Source of the DNA: Nesterenkonia sp. PF2B19
GTDB taxonomy: Bacteria; Actinomycetota; Actinomycetes; Actinomycetales; Micrococcaceae
Direction of reading: 5' to 3'
DNA: 64,000 nt
Assembly: GCF_001758425.2 (NCBI RefSeq)
Contig: NZ_MDSS02000011.1
Coordinates: forward strand, 1 to 64,000
Part shown: positions 1-11,121 of the stretch, piece after piece
Layout: every line of letters starts with the position of its first letter
How positions within the stretch are numbered: the first letter of the stretch is position 1
Program-made: the position numbers and the translations under genes
The notes under the pieces: model-generated
Databases searched by the model: none
What the model saw: only the letters and a program-made list of their open reading frames with translations
What the model was told of the DNA's origin: nothing

Positions 1-2604
1 GCTTGCGTCCGCGACGTCGCCGGCCCGAGCCCTGCTGCTCGCCGGAGTCCTCCCGCGTCTGCCCGGACGTGTCCTGGCCCCCGCCGGAACCGGAGCCGCC
101 GGACGTCTCGTCCGAGGAGTCCTCGGTATGTCCTGTCGTCGCCGCGGCGACCTGGGCCAGCGCCTGACGAGCCTTCTCCTGCTTCTCGCGCTCCTGGGCG
201 CTCGGCTCGCCGGAGGTCTGCTGGTCGGCCCCGGAGGAGGCCTTCCCGCCCTTCTTGCGACGCTTCTTCGGGCCCTTGCCGGAGCGTGCCTCCCCCTGGG
301 AGGTGTAGGAGGGCACATGGCCGACCGGCTCCCCATGGGTGATCAGCCCGCGACCCGCGCAGTGCTCACAGGGCTCCGAGAAGACCTCCAGCAGGCCGGT
401 CCCCATGCGCTTGCGCGTCATCTGGACCAGACCCAGGGACGTCACCTCGGCCACCTGGTGCTTCGTCCGGTCCCGCCCCAGACACTCCACCAGCCGCCGC
501 AGCACCAGGTCCCGATTGGACTCCAGGACCATGTCGATGAAGTCGACGACGATGATGCCCCCGATGTCCCGAAGACGCAGCTGCCGCACCAGCTCCTCGG
601 CGGCCTCCAGATTGTTCCGGGTGACCGTCTCTTCGAGGTTCCCGCCGGAGCCGGTGAACTTGCCGGTGTTGACGTCGACCACAGTCATCGCCTCGGTCCG
701 GTCGAAGACCAGGGAGCCGCCGGAGGGAAGGTTGACCTTGCGGTCCAGCGCCTTGGCCAGCTGCTCGTCGATGCGGTGGTGGGCGAAGATGTCGTCGGCC
801 TTCTGCTCCTCAGGGTCCCAGCGGTGCAGCCGGTCCAGCAGGTGGGGCGCCACGTATGTCACGTAGGCCTCGACGCTGTCCCAGGTCTCCTCACCCTGGA
901 TCTCCATGGAGGAGAAGTCCTCGTTGAAGACGTCGCGGACGACCTTGATGGTCAGGTCCGGCTCGCTGTAGAGCAGCTCCGGGGCGAGGACCTTCCGGTC
1001 CGCCTTCTGAGCCTGGATGGTCTCCCACAGGGCACGGAGCCGGTTGATGTCATGGGTGAGCTCCTCCTCGGAGGCGCCCTCAGCGGCGGTCCGCACGATG
1101 ACGCCGGCGTTGTCCGGCATCTGCTCCTTGAGGATCTTCTTCAGACGGGACCGCTCGGTGTCCGGCAGCTTGCGTGAGATGCCCGTCATCGAGCCGCCCG
1201 GCACGAACACCAGGTACCGTCCGGGCAGCGAGACCTGGCTGGTCAGCCGTGCCCCCTTGTGGCCGACGGGATCCTTGGTCACCTGGACCAGGACCGAGTC
1301 GCCCGACTTCAGCGCGTTCTCGATCTTCCGGGGGGCGCCGTCCAAATTGGCGGCGTCCCAGTCGACCTCACCGGCGTACAGCACCGCATTGCGGCCCCTG
1401 CCGATGTCCACGAAGGCCGCCTCCATGGAGGGCAGCACGTTCTGGACCTTGCCCAGGTACACGTTCCCGATGAGGGAGTCCTGCTGGGTGTTCGACACGT
1501 AGTGTTCGGCGAGCACTCCGTCCTCGAGGACGCCGATCTGGATCCGGTCGCCCTTCTGCCGGACGATCATCTTCCGGTCCACCGACTCGCGGCGAGCCAG
1601 GAACTCCGCTTCGGTGATGACCTGACGCCGACGTCCGGTCTCCCGGGAAGCACGACGACGCTGGCGCTTGGCCTCCAGGCGCGTCGAGCCCTTGAGGCTG
1701 GCGACCTTCGTCGGGGCTGAGGACTCCGAGACCTCGCGGGGCGCGCGGACGCGCGTCACCGTGTGCTCCGGGTCGTCACCCTCGCCGCCGGCGACCTCCA
1801 TGTCCACCGAACCACGGCGACGGCGCCGACGCTTGCGGACCACCTCGCCCTCGGCGTCGCGGGGCTCCTCACCGTTCTCACCATCTCCGGCCCCGCTCTG
1901 AGCGGAGGATCCGGAGTCACCGGACGGCGACGCCTCGGAGCTGCCCGACGATTCGGGCGTCTCGGAGTTCTCCGAGGACTGTCGGCTGCGACCCCGACCA
2001 CCGCGGCGGCGCTTGCGCCGTGACCGCCGCTGTCCGCCGGAGCCGTCGTCATCGGCACCAGATCCGCCCGAGGACTCGCCGACTGAGTCATCGCGGGAGT
2101 CTGCCCCGTCGTCCCCTCGGTCGTCCTGGTCCTCCCAAGCGTCCCGGTCCCGAGCGTCGTCATCGGACTCCGCGTCGGCGGCTGCCGCGTCCTCCCGAGA
2201 AGGACGGGAACGCCGCGCCTTCTCCACCACGGAGAGGTCGGGGGCCTGGAACAGGACCATGACGGGGTCGGCCGCCGGGGCCTCCTCGGCAGCCTGCGCG
2301 TCCTGGTCCGACCCTCGTCCTCCTCCGTCGAGGCATCGGACGCCAGGCCGGCGGCCTCCTGAGCGGGAGCGTCCTCGGCACTCCCGCGGGCCGGCGTGTC
2401 GCCGCCGGTGCCGGAGTCCGTGCCGCTGTCCGTGCCGCCGTCCGTGGCGGGCTCGGGCGTGTCGGTGTCCGGCTGGGCTGCGCTCGTGGCCTCTGCCGAC
2501 TCGGCCGACGCGTCCGCCGGAGGGGGGCTGAACGGGTTGAAGATGTCCGCGCCGACGGTGTCCTGTGTCGACGCCGCGTCGTTCGGCGTGTCTGTGTGCG
2601 ACAT
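1..2604 (-). CDS. rne: Ribonuclease E/G (5' part; runs off left edge; apparent frameshift)
   Basis: Endoribonuclease of the RNase E/G family, acting in mRNA decay and rRNA processing. Reading leftward from the ATG at 2604 there is a low-complexity acidic then basic extension, an S1-like RNA-binding region starting near 1575 (MIVRQKGDRIQIGVLEDG), and the DNase I-like catalytic part with the metal-binding aspartates in VVDVNTGKF and GGIIVVDFIDM. The zinc-link cysteines follow (CEHCAGRG), then a basic tail that leaves the window. The N-terminal extension and the catalytic frame are not the same frame. The switch lies near 2311-2313, where adding one G to a GG run (giving Glu-Gly-Ser-Asp-Gln) restores one continuous protein. 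I take this as a sequence error or a recent lesion. The family assignment is firm. Confidence 0.93.
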
Positions 2605-3156
2605 TGTTCTGTTGCTCCATGCCGACGCCGAGGCTGCCACACCCACCCTCGCGCCGGCTGCTTGTACGGTCATTCCTCCGGTCACGCCCTCCCGCTCTCT
2701 CACAGCGGGTGCGACCGGGGCACATCCTTGATGTCTGCAAAAACCTGTCTCGCAGCCTCGCGGACCATGCCGGGCGCTGACAGCGTCCTTCGCTGTGCGC
2801 TCTTCACGGCCTGTCCGCGAACACTCACTCCGTGCTGCTTCCGCCCGCGTGCAGTGTTGGGGCCCGCGAGGGCTCCTGGGGCGTCGGCGGCGGCATCTTG
2901 CGCTGTGTCGTCCATCGTCTCGTCGGATCCGTGCAGACTCGGGGGCGTCCCTCGTCCACGACGGGTGCCGGCGTCGCCTGGCCCATGCATGTGGTGCGGA
3001 TATGCAGCTGTCGGAGCAGTCAAGCTCGTCCGACCCCCGGGTGTGGTCCGGGCGTCGGTGATTCTCAGTATCGCACACCCGCACTCGGTCCCCCGGCAGG
3101 CTGATGCCCTGGGCCGGAGGACTCACGGTTCAGCCTCGGCCCGTACAATGCTGGAC
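2605..3156. other. Intergenic region between divergent rne and VKOR genes
   Basis: About 550 bases without a supported gene; open frames here lack Shine-Dalgarno sites and recognisable content. The stretch probably carries the rne promoter and a long 5' untranslated leader. On the minus strand TGCGATACT at 3067-3075 resembles an extended -10 box, with no good -35 partner. I see no RNA gene. Confidence 0.4.
3144..3149 (+). promoter_or_regulatory. Putative -10 box for a leaderless VKOR transcript
   Basis: TACAAT lies 7 nt before the ATG at 3157, the spacing expected if transcription starts at the A of the start codon. No Shine-Dalgarno sequence precedes that ATG, which fits leaderless translation. 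The -35 region is not recognisable. Confidence 0.5.
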
Positions 3157-3795
3157 ATGGCAGTGGAGAAGACCGCGACCGTGGAGGCCCCCGACGGCGG
3201 CCGCACCCTTCAGGCGCGCGGCCCGTTCAGCCGTCCTGCGGTGGGCCTGTGGCTGGTGATCACCGGACTCGTCGGGGCGGTGGCGAGCTTCCTGCTCCTC
3301 TACGAGCGGATCCAGCTGTGGCAGGACGCCGAGCACTCCACCGCCTGCGACATCAATCCATGGGTCTCCTGCGGGGAGGTCATGAACTCCTGGCAGGCCG
3401 CGACCTTCGGCTTCCCGAACATCTTCATCGGCGTGGTGGGCTTCCCCGTGGTGATCGCGATCGGCATCACGCTGTGGGCCGGGCTCCGCCCCCCGCACTG
3501 GTACTGGTCCGGGCTCCAGGCCGGTGTCCTCTTCGCCTTCGGCTTCTGCGTCTGGCTGTGGTCGCAGGCCGTCTACGCCATCGGTGCGCTGTGCCCGTAC
3601 TGCATGATCGTCTGGGCGGCGGTGATCCCTCTGACGGTGGCGGTGACCGCCCGCAACATCCTCGCCGGCGTCATCCCGGCCTCTGAGGCCCTGCGCCGCC
3701 TGACCGCCGACTGGTGGTGGGTGGTCATGGTGCTGCTCTATCTGCTGGTGGCCGTGAGCATCGTGCTCGAGCTGCCCCAGGCGCTCAGCCTCTGA
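3157..3795 (+). CDS. Vitamin K epoxide reductase (VKOR) family membrane protein
   Basis: Predicted integral membrane protein of 212 aa with about five hydrophobic segments. It has the two cysteine pairs of the family: Cys64 and Cys72 (CDINPWVSC) in the first extracytoplasmic loop, and the quinone-side CPYC motif (Cys146, Cys149). Actinobacterial VKORs re-oxidise a DsbA-like partner and pass electrons to menaquinone, so this is probably the disulfide-generating enzyme of the cell envelope. No DsbA-like partner gene is adjacent. A longer open frame exists upstream, but the family start and the -10 box at 3144 favour the ATG at 3157; another ATG lies at 3148. Confidence 0.9.
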   Translation: MAVEKTATVEAPDGGRTLQARGPFSRPAVGLWLVITGLVGAVASFLLLYERIQLWQDAEHSTACDINPWVSCGEVMNSWQAATFGFPNIFIGVVGFPVVIAIGITLWAGLRPPHWYWSGLQAGVLFAFGFCVWLWSQAVYAIGALCPYCMIVWAAVIPLTVAVTARNILAGVIPASEALRRLTADWWWVVMVLLYLLVAVSIVLELPQALSL

Positions 3796-3861
3796 GGCCG
3801 GACTCCCACGTTCACCGGGCTCCCGCGCTCACCGGACTCCCCGGGCGAGTGCGCCGCGGAC

Positions 3862-4638
3862 TCAGCCGAGGTCCGGCGTCGTCTTCTCCTCCTCGAGGAG
3901 CGTCCAATGGCTCCGATAGGCGTCCAGCACCGCCTCTTCCACGGCGTCCACCGTCAGGCCGGGCAGGAGTTCGTCTGCGGATCCTGCCGTCAGAGGATCC
4001 CAGGGGATGCCCAGATGCGCGTAGACCTCCCCCAGCACGCGGCGGACCTCCGCACCTCCTTCGACCACGATCACTGAGGAGAACAGCCAGCCGGTGGCGA
4101 TGACGCGCTGGGCGGTGCCGATGACCTTGACGCGCCGATCCGCCGCCCACGGACCGGAGTCTCCCCGGCCCACCGCGTGCACGGACTCCCGTCCGGCGCA
4201 GTACTCCCCCGGGATCTCCCCCAGGCGCGCCTCCAGCCCGCAGGCGGTCAGCGCGGCGGTGAGGAGCTCGCCGAAGGCGGCGAAGCGGTCCTGGGACTCC
4301 ACGATCGGATCGTCGTCGGGTTCGATGTGGTCCACCACGAGGCAGCCCGGATGATAGGCGGCGGCCCGCCCGCCGGCCCGCCGCACGAGAGGCTCGAATC
4401 CGAGTCGCCGACACGCCTCGGAGGCGGCGTCGAAGCCCGGCAGCCGCTGGTCCCGCTGGCCGAAGGCCACCGTCGGGCGAGGGCGATAGATCCGCAGCAT
4501 CGGGGCGGTGCCGCCGGATCGCGTGCGCTGGAGCAGCGAGATCGCCCCGGCCAGGTCGGCCGCAGCACCCTGGGACGCCGCCAGTCGATGCAGCTGCAGC
4601 TCTTGGGACGGACGCGTCCGGCGTCGGGAGCTCCTCAC
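3862..4638 (-). CDS. Lipoate-protein ligase A-like protein (BPL/LplA family)
   Basis: 258-aa protein of the biotin/lipoate transferase fold. Visible family features are the RAGGRAAAYHPG segment (counterpart of RRxxGGGxVxHD), the VKVIGTAQRVI segment with the lysine that contacts lipoyl-AMP, and the FSSVIVV strand after it. It would attach lipoate or octanoate to dehydrogenase E2 subunits or GcvH, though a different acyl substrate is possible. Its GTG start at 4638 overlaps the thioesterase stop by 4 nt (GTGA), so the two are probably translationally coupled. This start depends on accepting the thioesterase frame correction. Confidence 0.78.
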   Translation of the reverse strand: MRSSRRRTRPSQELQLHRLAASQGAAADLAGAISLLQRTRSGGTAPMLRIYRPRPTVAFGQRDQRLPGFDAASEACRRLGFEPLVRRAGGRAAAYHPGCLVVDHIEPDDDPIVESQDRFAAFGELLTAALTACGLEARLGEIPGEYCAGRESVHAVGRGDSGPWAADRRVKVIGTAQRVIATGWLFSSVIVVEGGAEVRRVLGEVYAHLGIPWDPLTAGSADELLPGLTVDAVEEAVLDAYRSHWTLLEEEKTTPDLG

Positions 4639-5467
4639 AGCGGTCGGACGGTGAGGATCTGTTCGGCGCGGCCGAACGGGCCCTCGACGTCGTGCAGCAC
4701 CGACGAGGTCAGGCCGACACCGTCGCGCCGAACGTCTGCCGGGTCTGCACGCCCAGCCACTGTCCCACCGGAGTCCGATGCAGGTGGATCTGCAGGTCGA
4801 CGTTGGGGAACATCCAGGACTCGGGCCCCGGAGGCACCCGCGGCGCCACGCCGTTGGCGGTGTCCACCATCCCGAGCAGGCGCACCAGCGACGACGTCTC
4901 CGCGCCGGAGACCATCTCATAGGGGTTGCGCAGCCAGGTGAGGCCGCGACCGGGGCGATGTTCCTCCCCCACACGGATCTCGAGGGAGCGGATGTAGCCG
5001 CCGGGCCAGACCTGCATGCCCTCCCAGGGCTCCATCAGATCGGGCCCCGGCACGGCCTCGTCTTCGCTCGCCGCGACCTCGGCGGTGTCCGAGGTCTTCA
5101 GTCGCCAGCCTCGCGCCACCACCGCGGTGCGCCCCTGAGCGATCATCTCCGCCTCGACGAGCTCGATGGTGCGCCCCGGACGGATCATCCGGGTGACCAC
5201 CTCGATCTCGCCCGCGTGGATGATGCCGTGGATGTCCAGGCTCAGGCGTGCCAGCCGCAGATCGTCACGGGGCTGGAAGCTCTCCAGCGCATGCGTGAGG
5301 AGCCCCGTGGCGGGAGCCATGTGCTGCTCATGCGGGTTCCACGCCCCCTGGGCATGGATCGTGGAGCGGAACCGGCCCTCGCCAAGAGACTCATAGAAGA
5401 AGTCTCCGTCAGCGAGCTCTGTCGTCTCATCCTTCGTCTGCTGCGAGCCCCCGGACTGCACGGTCAC
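4635..5467 (-). CDS. Acyl-CoA thioesterase, TesB-like double hot-dog family (frameshifted near the 3' end)
   Basis: About 277 aa once corrected. It shows two hot-dog halves, with the first-half helix region around HMAPATGLLTHALESF and second-half features MVDTANGVAPRV and NVDLQIHLHR. The product should hydrolyse acyl-CoA in the cytoplasm. The frame stops early at 4709, but the conserved C-terminus (LTSSVLHDVEGPFGRAEQIL) continues in another frame. One missing G near 4724 restores Gly-Ala-Asp-Gly-Val-Gly and a stop at 4635. The GTG start at 5467 lies 1 nt after the nrdF stop (a second GTG is at 5461), so it may be read with the nrd operon. Confidence 0.8.
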
Positions 5468-5468
5468 G

Positions 5469-6616
<1,148 letters not shown>

Positions 6617-8812
6617 TCACAGCATGCAGGACACGCAGCCCTCGACCTCGGTGCCCTCGAGCGCGAGCTGACGCAGACGGATGTAGTACAGCGTCTTGAT
6701 GCCCTTCTTCCACGCGTAGATCTGGGCCTTGTTGATGTCGCGGGTGGTGGCGGTGTCCTTGAAGAACAGCGTCAGCGACAGGCCCTGGTCCACGTGCTGC
6801 GTGGCGGCCGCATACGTGTCGATGATCTTCTCATATCCGATCTCGTACGCGTCCTGGTAGTACTCCAGGTTGTCGTTGGTCAGGAAGGGCGCCGGGTAGT
6901 AGACGCGCCCGATCTTGCCCTCCTTGCGGATCTCGATCTTCGAGGCCACCGGGTGGATCGATGAGGTCGAGTTGTTGATGTAGGAGATCGAGCCCGTCGG
7001 CGGCACGGCCTGCAGGTTCTGGTTGTAGATGCCGTGCTCCATCACGGAGGCCTTCAGCTCGCGCCAGTCGGCCTGCGTGGGGATGTGCACGTGGCTGAAC
7101 AGCTCGCGGACCTTCTCGGTCTGCGGCTCCCAGACCTGCTCGGTGTACTTGTCGAAGAACTCGCCGGAGGCGTACGTCGAGTCCTCGAAGCCGTCGAACA
7201 CCTCACCCTTCTCCGTGGCCAGCCGGTTGGAGGCACGCAGTGCGTGGAACAGCACCGTGTAGAAGTAGATGTTCGTGAAGTCGAGGCCCTCGTCGGATCC
7301 GTAGAAGACCCGCTCCCGGGCGAGATAGCCGTGCAGGTTCATCTGGCCCAGGCCGATGGCGTGCGAGCGGCGGTTGCCGTCCGCGATCGAGGGGACCGAG
7401 TCGATGTAGGACATGTCCGAGACCGCGGTCAGCGAACGGATCGCCGTCTCGATGGTCTGCCCGAAGTCCGGGGAGTCCATCGTCTTGGCGATGTTCAGCG
7501 AGCCGAGGTTGCAGGAGATGTCCTTGCCCACCGTGGCGTAGCCGAGGTCCGGGTTGTACTCGCTGGGCTCGGAGACCTGCAGGATCTCGGAGCACAGGTT
7601 GGACATGGTGATCCGGCCCTTGATCGGGTTGGCCCGGTTCACCGTGTCCTCGAACATGACGTACGGGTACCCGGACTCGAACTGGATCTCCGCCAGGGTG
7701 GTGAAGAACTCCCGAGCGTTGATCTTCGTCTTGCGGATCCGCGCGTCGTCGACCATCTCGTAGTACTTCTCGGTCACCGAGATCTCACTGAAGGGCTTGC
7801 CGTAGACCCGCTCGACGTCGTACGGGGAGAACAGGTACATGTCCTCGTTGCGCTTGGCGAGCTCGAAGGTGATGTCCGGGACGACGACGCCGAGCGAAAG
7901 AGTCTTGATGCGGATCTTCTCGTCCGCGTTCTCCCGCTTGGTGTCCAGGAATCGGTGGATGTCAGGATGGTGCGCGTTGAGGTACACGGCACCGGCTCCC
8001 TGGCGGGCGCCCAGCTGATTCGCGTAGGAGAAGGAGTCTTCGAGCAGCTTCATCACCGGGATGACGCCGGAGGACTGGTTCTCGATCTGCTTGATCGGAG
8101 CGCCGTGCTCGCGGATGTTGGTCAGCGACAGGGCGACCCCGCCGCCGCGCTTGGACAGCTGCAGCGCCGAATTGATGCCGCGGGCGATCGACTCCATGTT
8201 GTCCTCGATGCGCAGCAGGAAGCAGGAGACGAGCTCGCCGCGCTGCTTCTTGCCCGCGTTGAGGAAGGTCGGCGTCGCCGGCTGGAAGCGCCCGGAGACG
8301 ATCTCCTCCATGATGTCCATCGCCAGCTGCTCGTCGCCGCGTGCCAGATGCAGGGCCACCATGCAGACCCGGTCCTCGAAGCGCTCGAGGTACCGCTTGC
8401 CGTCGAAGGTCTTCAGGGCATAGGAGGTGTAGAACTTGAAGGCGCCCAGGAACGTCGGGAAGCGGAACTTTCGGGCATAGGCGGTCTCCCAGAGCCGGTT
8501 GATGAACTCCCGGCTGTACTGTTCGAGGGTCTCGACCTCGTAGTAGTCCTTCTCGACGAGGTACTTCAGCTTCTCGTCCAGGTCGTGGAAGAACACGGTG
8601 TTGGTGTTCACGTGGTCGAGGAAGTACTGCCGCGCGGCCAACTGATCGGCCTCGAACTGGATCTTCCCGTCCGAGCCGTAGAGGTTCAGCATGGCATTGA
8701 GCTCGTGGTAGCTCAGCCCCTGCCACTGCGGCGGCAGCTCCTTGGCGAGCTGCTCTCCGGCGGCACCGGCGTGCGATTCACGGTCCTTCAGCGGCGTGAC
8801 TGCTGTTTCCAA
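6617..8812 (-). CDS. nrdE: Class Ib ribonucleoside-diphosphate reductase alpha subunit
   Basis: 731-aa catalytic subunit that reduces ribonucleoside diphosphates to deoxy forms. The active-site cysteines are visible in SNLCSEILQ and ISCNLGSLN, and the C-terminal redox pair in VEGCVSCML. The N-terminus is short, without a recognisable ATP-cone allosteric domain, as in class Ib enzymes. The likely start is TTG at 8812, overlapping the nrdI 3' end by 25 nt; no better in-frame ATG or GTG lies before the conserved [10 protein letters not shown] region. This overlap suggests translational coupling with nrdI. Confidence 0.97.
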   Translation of the reverse strand: METAVTPLKDRESHAGAAGEQLAKELPPQWQGLSYHELNAMLNLYGSDGKIQFEADQLAARQYFLDHVNTNTVFFHDLDEKLKYLVEKDYYEVETLEQYSREFINRLWETAYARKFRFPTFLGAFKFYTSYALKTFDGKRYLERFEDRVCMVALHLARGDEQLAMDIMEEIVSGRFQPATPTFLNAGKKQRGELVSCFLLRIEDNMESIARGINSALQLSKRGGGVALSLTNIREHGAPIKQIENQSSGVIPVMKLLEDSFSYANQLGARQGAGAVYLNAHHPDIHRFLDTKRENADEKIRIKTLSLGVVVPDITFELAKRNEDMYLFSPYDVERVYGKPFSEISVTEKYYEMVDDARIRKTKINAREFFTTLAEIQFESGYPYVMFEDTVNRANPIKGRITMSNLCSEILQVSEPSEYNPDLGYATVGKDISCNLGSLNIAKTMDSPDFGQTIETAIRSLTAVSDMSYIDSVPSIADGNRRSHAIGLGQMNLHGYLARERVFYGSDEGLDFTNIYFYTVLFHALRASNRLATEKGEVFDGFEDSTYASGEFFDKYTEQVWEPQTEKVRELFSHVHIPTQADWRELKASVMEHGIYNQNLQAVPPTGSISYINNSTSSIHPVASKIEIRKEGKIGRVYYPAPFLTNDNLEYYQDAYEIGYEKIIDTYAAATQHVDQGLSLTLFFKDTATTRDINKAQIYAWKKGIKTLYYIRLRQLALEGTEVEGCVSCML

Positions 8813-9288
8813 AACTCTTCCAATCCCTGGTGGACGGTGGACACGTCGTCCTCAGTGCCCATCAGTTCGAACCTGTACAGATGAGGGACACCGCATTTGG
8901 CGGCGACGATGTCCCCGGCGATGCAGTAGCTCTCGTGGAAATTCGTGTTGCCTGCGCCGATGACTCCACGCAGGAGTCTCCGGTTGGACTCCACGTTGAG
9001 GAACTTGATGACCTGCTTGGGCACCGAGCCCCGTCCGCCGTCCGCCCCATAGGTGGGGAGGACCAGGACGAAGGGCTCCGTGGCCTGCAGAGTCTCCTCT
9101 CGGGTGTGGAGCGGGAGTCTGGCGACCTGCTCGGCCGGCAGACCCAGCTTCTCCACGAAACGATGGGTGTTGTTCGAGACCGAGGAGAAATAGATCAGGG
9201 ATGCCGCCGTCGTCCTGCCGGGGCCGCCGTCCGCAGGGGCGCCCGCGGCGCCGGCGGGGCCGGCCGCATCCACGGCTGCTGCGGTCAT
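8788..9288 (-). CDS. nrdI: Flavodoxin-like NrdI protein
   Basis: 166-aa flavodoxin-fold protein that supplies the oxidant for building the Mn(III)2-tyrosyl radical cofactor of NrdF. The FMN phosphate loop is visible as [15 protein letters not shown], and the isoalloxazine-contact segments as [11 protein letters not shown] and [12 protein letters not shown]. The first 30 residues form an Ala/Gly/Pro-rich extension not typical of short NrdI proteins, so a downstream start is possible, but GAGGAG precedes the ATG at 9288. It lies second in the nrd operon, about 100 nt after nrdH. Confidence 0.95.
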   Translation of the reverse strand: MTAAAVDAAGPAGAAGAPADGGPGRTTAASLIYFSSVSNNTHRFVEKLGLPAEQVARLPLHTREETLQATEPFVLVLPTYGADGGRGSVPKQVIKFLNVESNRRLLRGVIGAGNTNFHESYCIAGDIVAAKCGVPHLYRFELMGTEDDVSTVHQGLEEFWKQQSRR

Positions 9289-9390
9289 GGCTGCTGCTCC
9301 TCGATGGTTCTCAGGTGCTGCTCCGCACTGATTCCTGCCGGGTGTCCATGCGCGGGGAGACTCTCTCCACCCCGCTCGCGGTGTCGGAGA

Positions 9391-9639
9391 TCAGGCGACC
9401 GAGGTGGCCTCGGCGCGCGCGGCGAGACCGGAGATCTTGTCCGGCCGGAAGCCCGACCAGTGGTCGTCCTCGGTGATGACGACAGGGGCCTGCATGTAGC
9501 CCATGGCGCGGACGCGCTCCAGCGCCTCCGGGTCCTGCGAGATGTCGACGGAGGTGTAGGCGACACCGTTCTTGTCCAGGGCGCGGTAGGTGGCGTTGCA
9601 CTGGACGCATGCGGGCTTGGTGTAGACGGTGACGGACAT
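9391..9639 (-). CDS. nrdH: Glutaredoxin-like NrdH-redoxin
   Basis: 82-aa redoxin that passes electrons from thioredoxin reductase to NrdE. It has the CxxC active site as CVQC near residue 11 and the conserved C-terminal segment HWSGFRPDKI seen in NrdH proteins. A strong GGGGAGG Shine-Dalgarno sits just before the ATG at 9639. It is the first gene of the nrd operon, with paired NrdR boxes about 80-120 nt upstream. Confidence 0.97.
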   Translation of the reverse strand: MSVTVYTKPACVQCNATYRALDKNGVAYTSVDISQDPEALERVRAMGYMQAPVVITEDDHWSGFRPDKISGLAARAEATSVA

Positions 9640-9714
9640 GGTCCTCCCCTTCTCTCCCGCCCTCTGCGAGGGGCGGGCGTCGTCGTCGGGTGTTCCTGTG
9701 GAAGCAATGCCTCA

Positions 9715-9762
9715 ATACTACATCTTGGGTCGGGGCACGGTAGTCACCACTAGATGCTGTAC
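9715..9762 (-). promoter_or_regulatory. Paired NrdR boxes upstream of nrdH
   Basis: Two 16-nt sites, ATACTACATCTTGGGT (9715-9730) and CCACTAGATGCTGTAC (9747-9762), share the ACTA(C/G)AT core and lie exactly 32 nt apart. NrdR, the ATP/dATP-sensing repressor of ribonucleotide reductase genes, binds two such imperfect palindromes about three helical turns apart. On the minus strand TAGTAT at 9714-9719 could be the -10 box, so the downstream box would cover it. Confidence 0.78.
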
Positions 9763-9965
9763 TCACACCAGTGTAGTTCGTCCACCGGCGAGTGCACAGC
9801 CCCTGTGGACCGACGGATCCGCGGATTCATGCGGATCCCTGCGTGACGCACCCCGGTGGTCCACAGCTGTGGAGATCGGCCCCTCCACGGGAAGGATGAT
9901 TTTTCTCACCGCGTGTCGCGGCGTGTCGACCCGCTGGGACGGAAGATATGCCCCGCAGACGCAGA

Positions 9966-9996
9966 ACCGGCCGCAACATCTTGTGCTGCGGCCGGT
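9966..9996 (-). terminator. Hairpin downstream of the idonate/gluconate operon
   Basis: A 10-bp perfect stem, ACCGGCCGCA with TGCGGCCGGT, has an 11-nt loop and lies about 45 nt beyond the stop of the minus-strand dehydrogenase gene. It has no U-tract, as is common in high-GC actinobacteria. It probably ends that operon before the nrd promoter region. Confidence 0.65.
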
Positions 9997-10041
9997 CCGA
10001 GGCAGGGTCGGGCGGGCGGAATCAGGGGCACATGCCTCCGC

Positions 10042-11121
10042 TCAGCTCCACCGGGCGGTGATCACCTTCCCAGACGCCTGGGCGTCCCCGGCGGCGGCGA
10101 ACAGCACCGCCGGATCCCCTGGGTCGAGCTCATGGGTGATGACCGACTCGATCTCCGGGCGTCTGGCCAGCATCTCCACGGCGGCGTCGATCTCCTCATG
10201 GAACCGAAAGGTGCCCACGTAGCGGACCTCCTTGACGATGAACGGCGCCAGATCCACCGGTCGCGGTTCAGCCGGCACCATGCCCACCTGCACCACGACG
10301 CCCGCAGGACGCACTGCTTTCAGCACCGCCGAGATCGACGCCGCGGCACCGGAGCACTCCAGCACCAGGTCGTACGCGCTGGCAGGGAGTTCCTCCCGCG
10401 AGACGTCCACCGCGCCGTCGGCGCCCTGGCCGCGCGCCCTTTCCAACGGCTCCGCCAGAACATCGGCCACCGTGACCTCAGCGGCCCCGGCGTCGCGGAG
10501 CGCTGCGACCGCCAGCAGACCGATGGGCCCGGCGCCGGCGACCAGCACCCGTGCCCCCTGCACCGCGGCACCCACCGTCCGCGCCTGGGCGAGGGCATGC
10601 AGGGCCACTCCGAGCGGCTCCGCGAGCACGGCCCGGCGCACCGGGAGCTCCCGCGGGAGCGGTCGCACCATCTCCCGGTCCACCAGGAGCAGCTCGGTGA
10701 GCGCCCCCTGAGTATGAGGCCAGGTCGACGCGCTGCCCAGATACGATCCGTCCGGCCACAGATGGGGCGCCTCGGCGATCCGGGGGTCCCGCGTCCCGAA
10801 CCGCGCAGGATGCACCGTCACCGGCGTTCCTGGCGCCCAGCCCCCGGACGGGTCGTGCTCCACCTCTCCGGAGAGCTCATGCCCCGGGATCAGCGGTTCC
10901 CGCAGCTCGAAGGCGCCGTTGGCCCCCTGCTGGAAGTAGTGCAGGTCGGATCCGCAGACCCCCACGTGGTGGACGGCGATGCGCACCTGGCCCGGGGACG
11001 GCGGCGGCACCACGGTCCGACGCACCTGCGCCTGCTCGGCGCCGTCGATGAACAGCGCACGCACCTCACGCGACCCCGCCTCCCCCGTCGTCCAGGGATC
11101 CCGTTCGCTGGGCCTGTCCAT
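10042..11121 (-). CDS. idnD: Medium-chain alcohol dehydrogenase, L-idonate 5-dehydrogenase-like
   Basis: 359-aa MDR-family enzyme that would oxidise L-idonate to 5-ketogluconate with NAD(P). The catalytic zinc site is indicated by GVCGSDLHYF and PGHELSGEV, and the Rossmann motif by VAGAGPIGLLAV. LGSASTWPHTQGALTE matches idonate dehydrogenases. The loop between the catalytic site and this segment (about residues 105-125) lacks the four cysteines of the structural zinc site seen in most relatives. Its ATG shares one base with the stop of the upstream SDR gene (TGATG), so the two are coupled. The neighbouring gluconate 5-dehydrogenase and GntP permease support the assignment. Confidence 0.82.
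   Translation of the reverse strand: MDRPSERDPWTTGEAGSREVRALFIDGAEQAQVRRTVVPPPSPGQVRIAVHHVGVCGSDLHYFQQGANGAFELREPLIPGHELSGEVEHDPSGGWAPGTPVTVHPARFGTRDPRIAEAPHLWPDGSYLGSASTWPHTQGALTELLLVDREMVRPLPRELPVRRAVLAEPLGVALHALAQARTVGAAVQGARVLVAGAGPIGLLAVAALRDAGAAEVTVADVLAEPLERARGQGADGAVDVSREELPASAYDLVLECSGAAASISAVLKAVRPAGVVVQVGMVPAEPRPVDLAPFIVKEVRYVGTFRFHEEIDAAVEMLARRPEIESVITHELDPGDPAVLFAAAGDAQASGKVITARWS

Noticed and set aside
2700-3023. 107-codon minus-strand frame between rne and VKOR
   Set aside because: No ribosome-binding site, low-complexity residues and no recognisable domain; probably rne leader sequence.
7034-8884. 616-codon open frame on the plus strand opposite nrdE
   Set aside because: It is the antisense shadow of a perfectly conserved nrdE; high GC codon bias gives long stop-free opposite frames, and it has no family residues.
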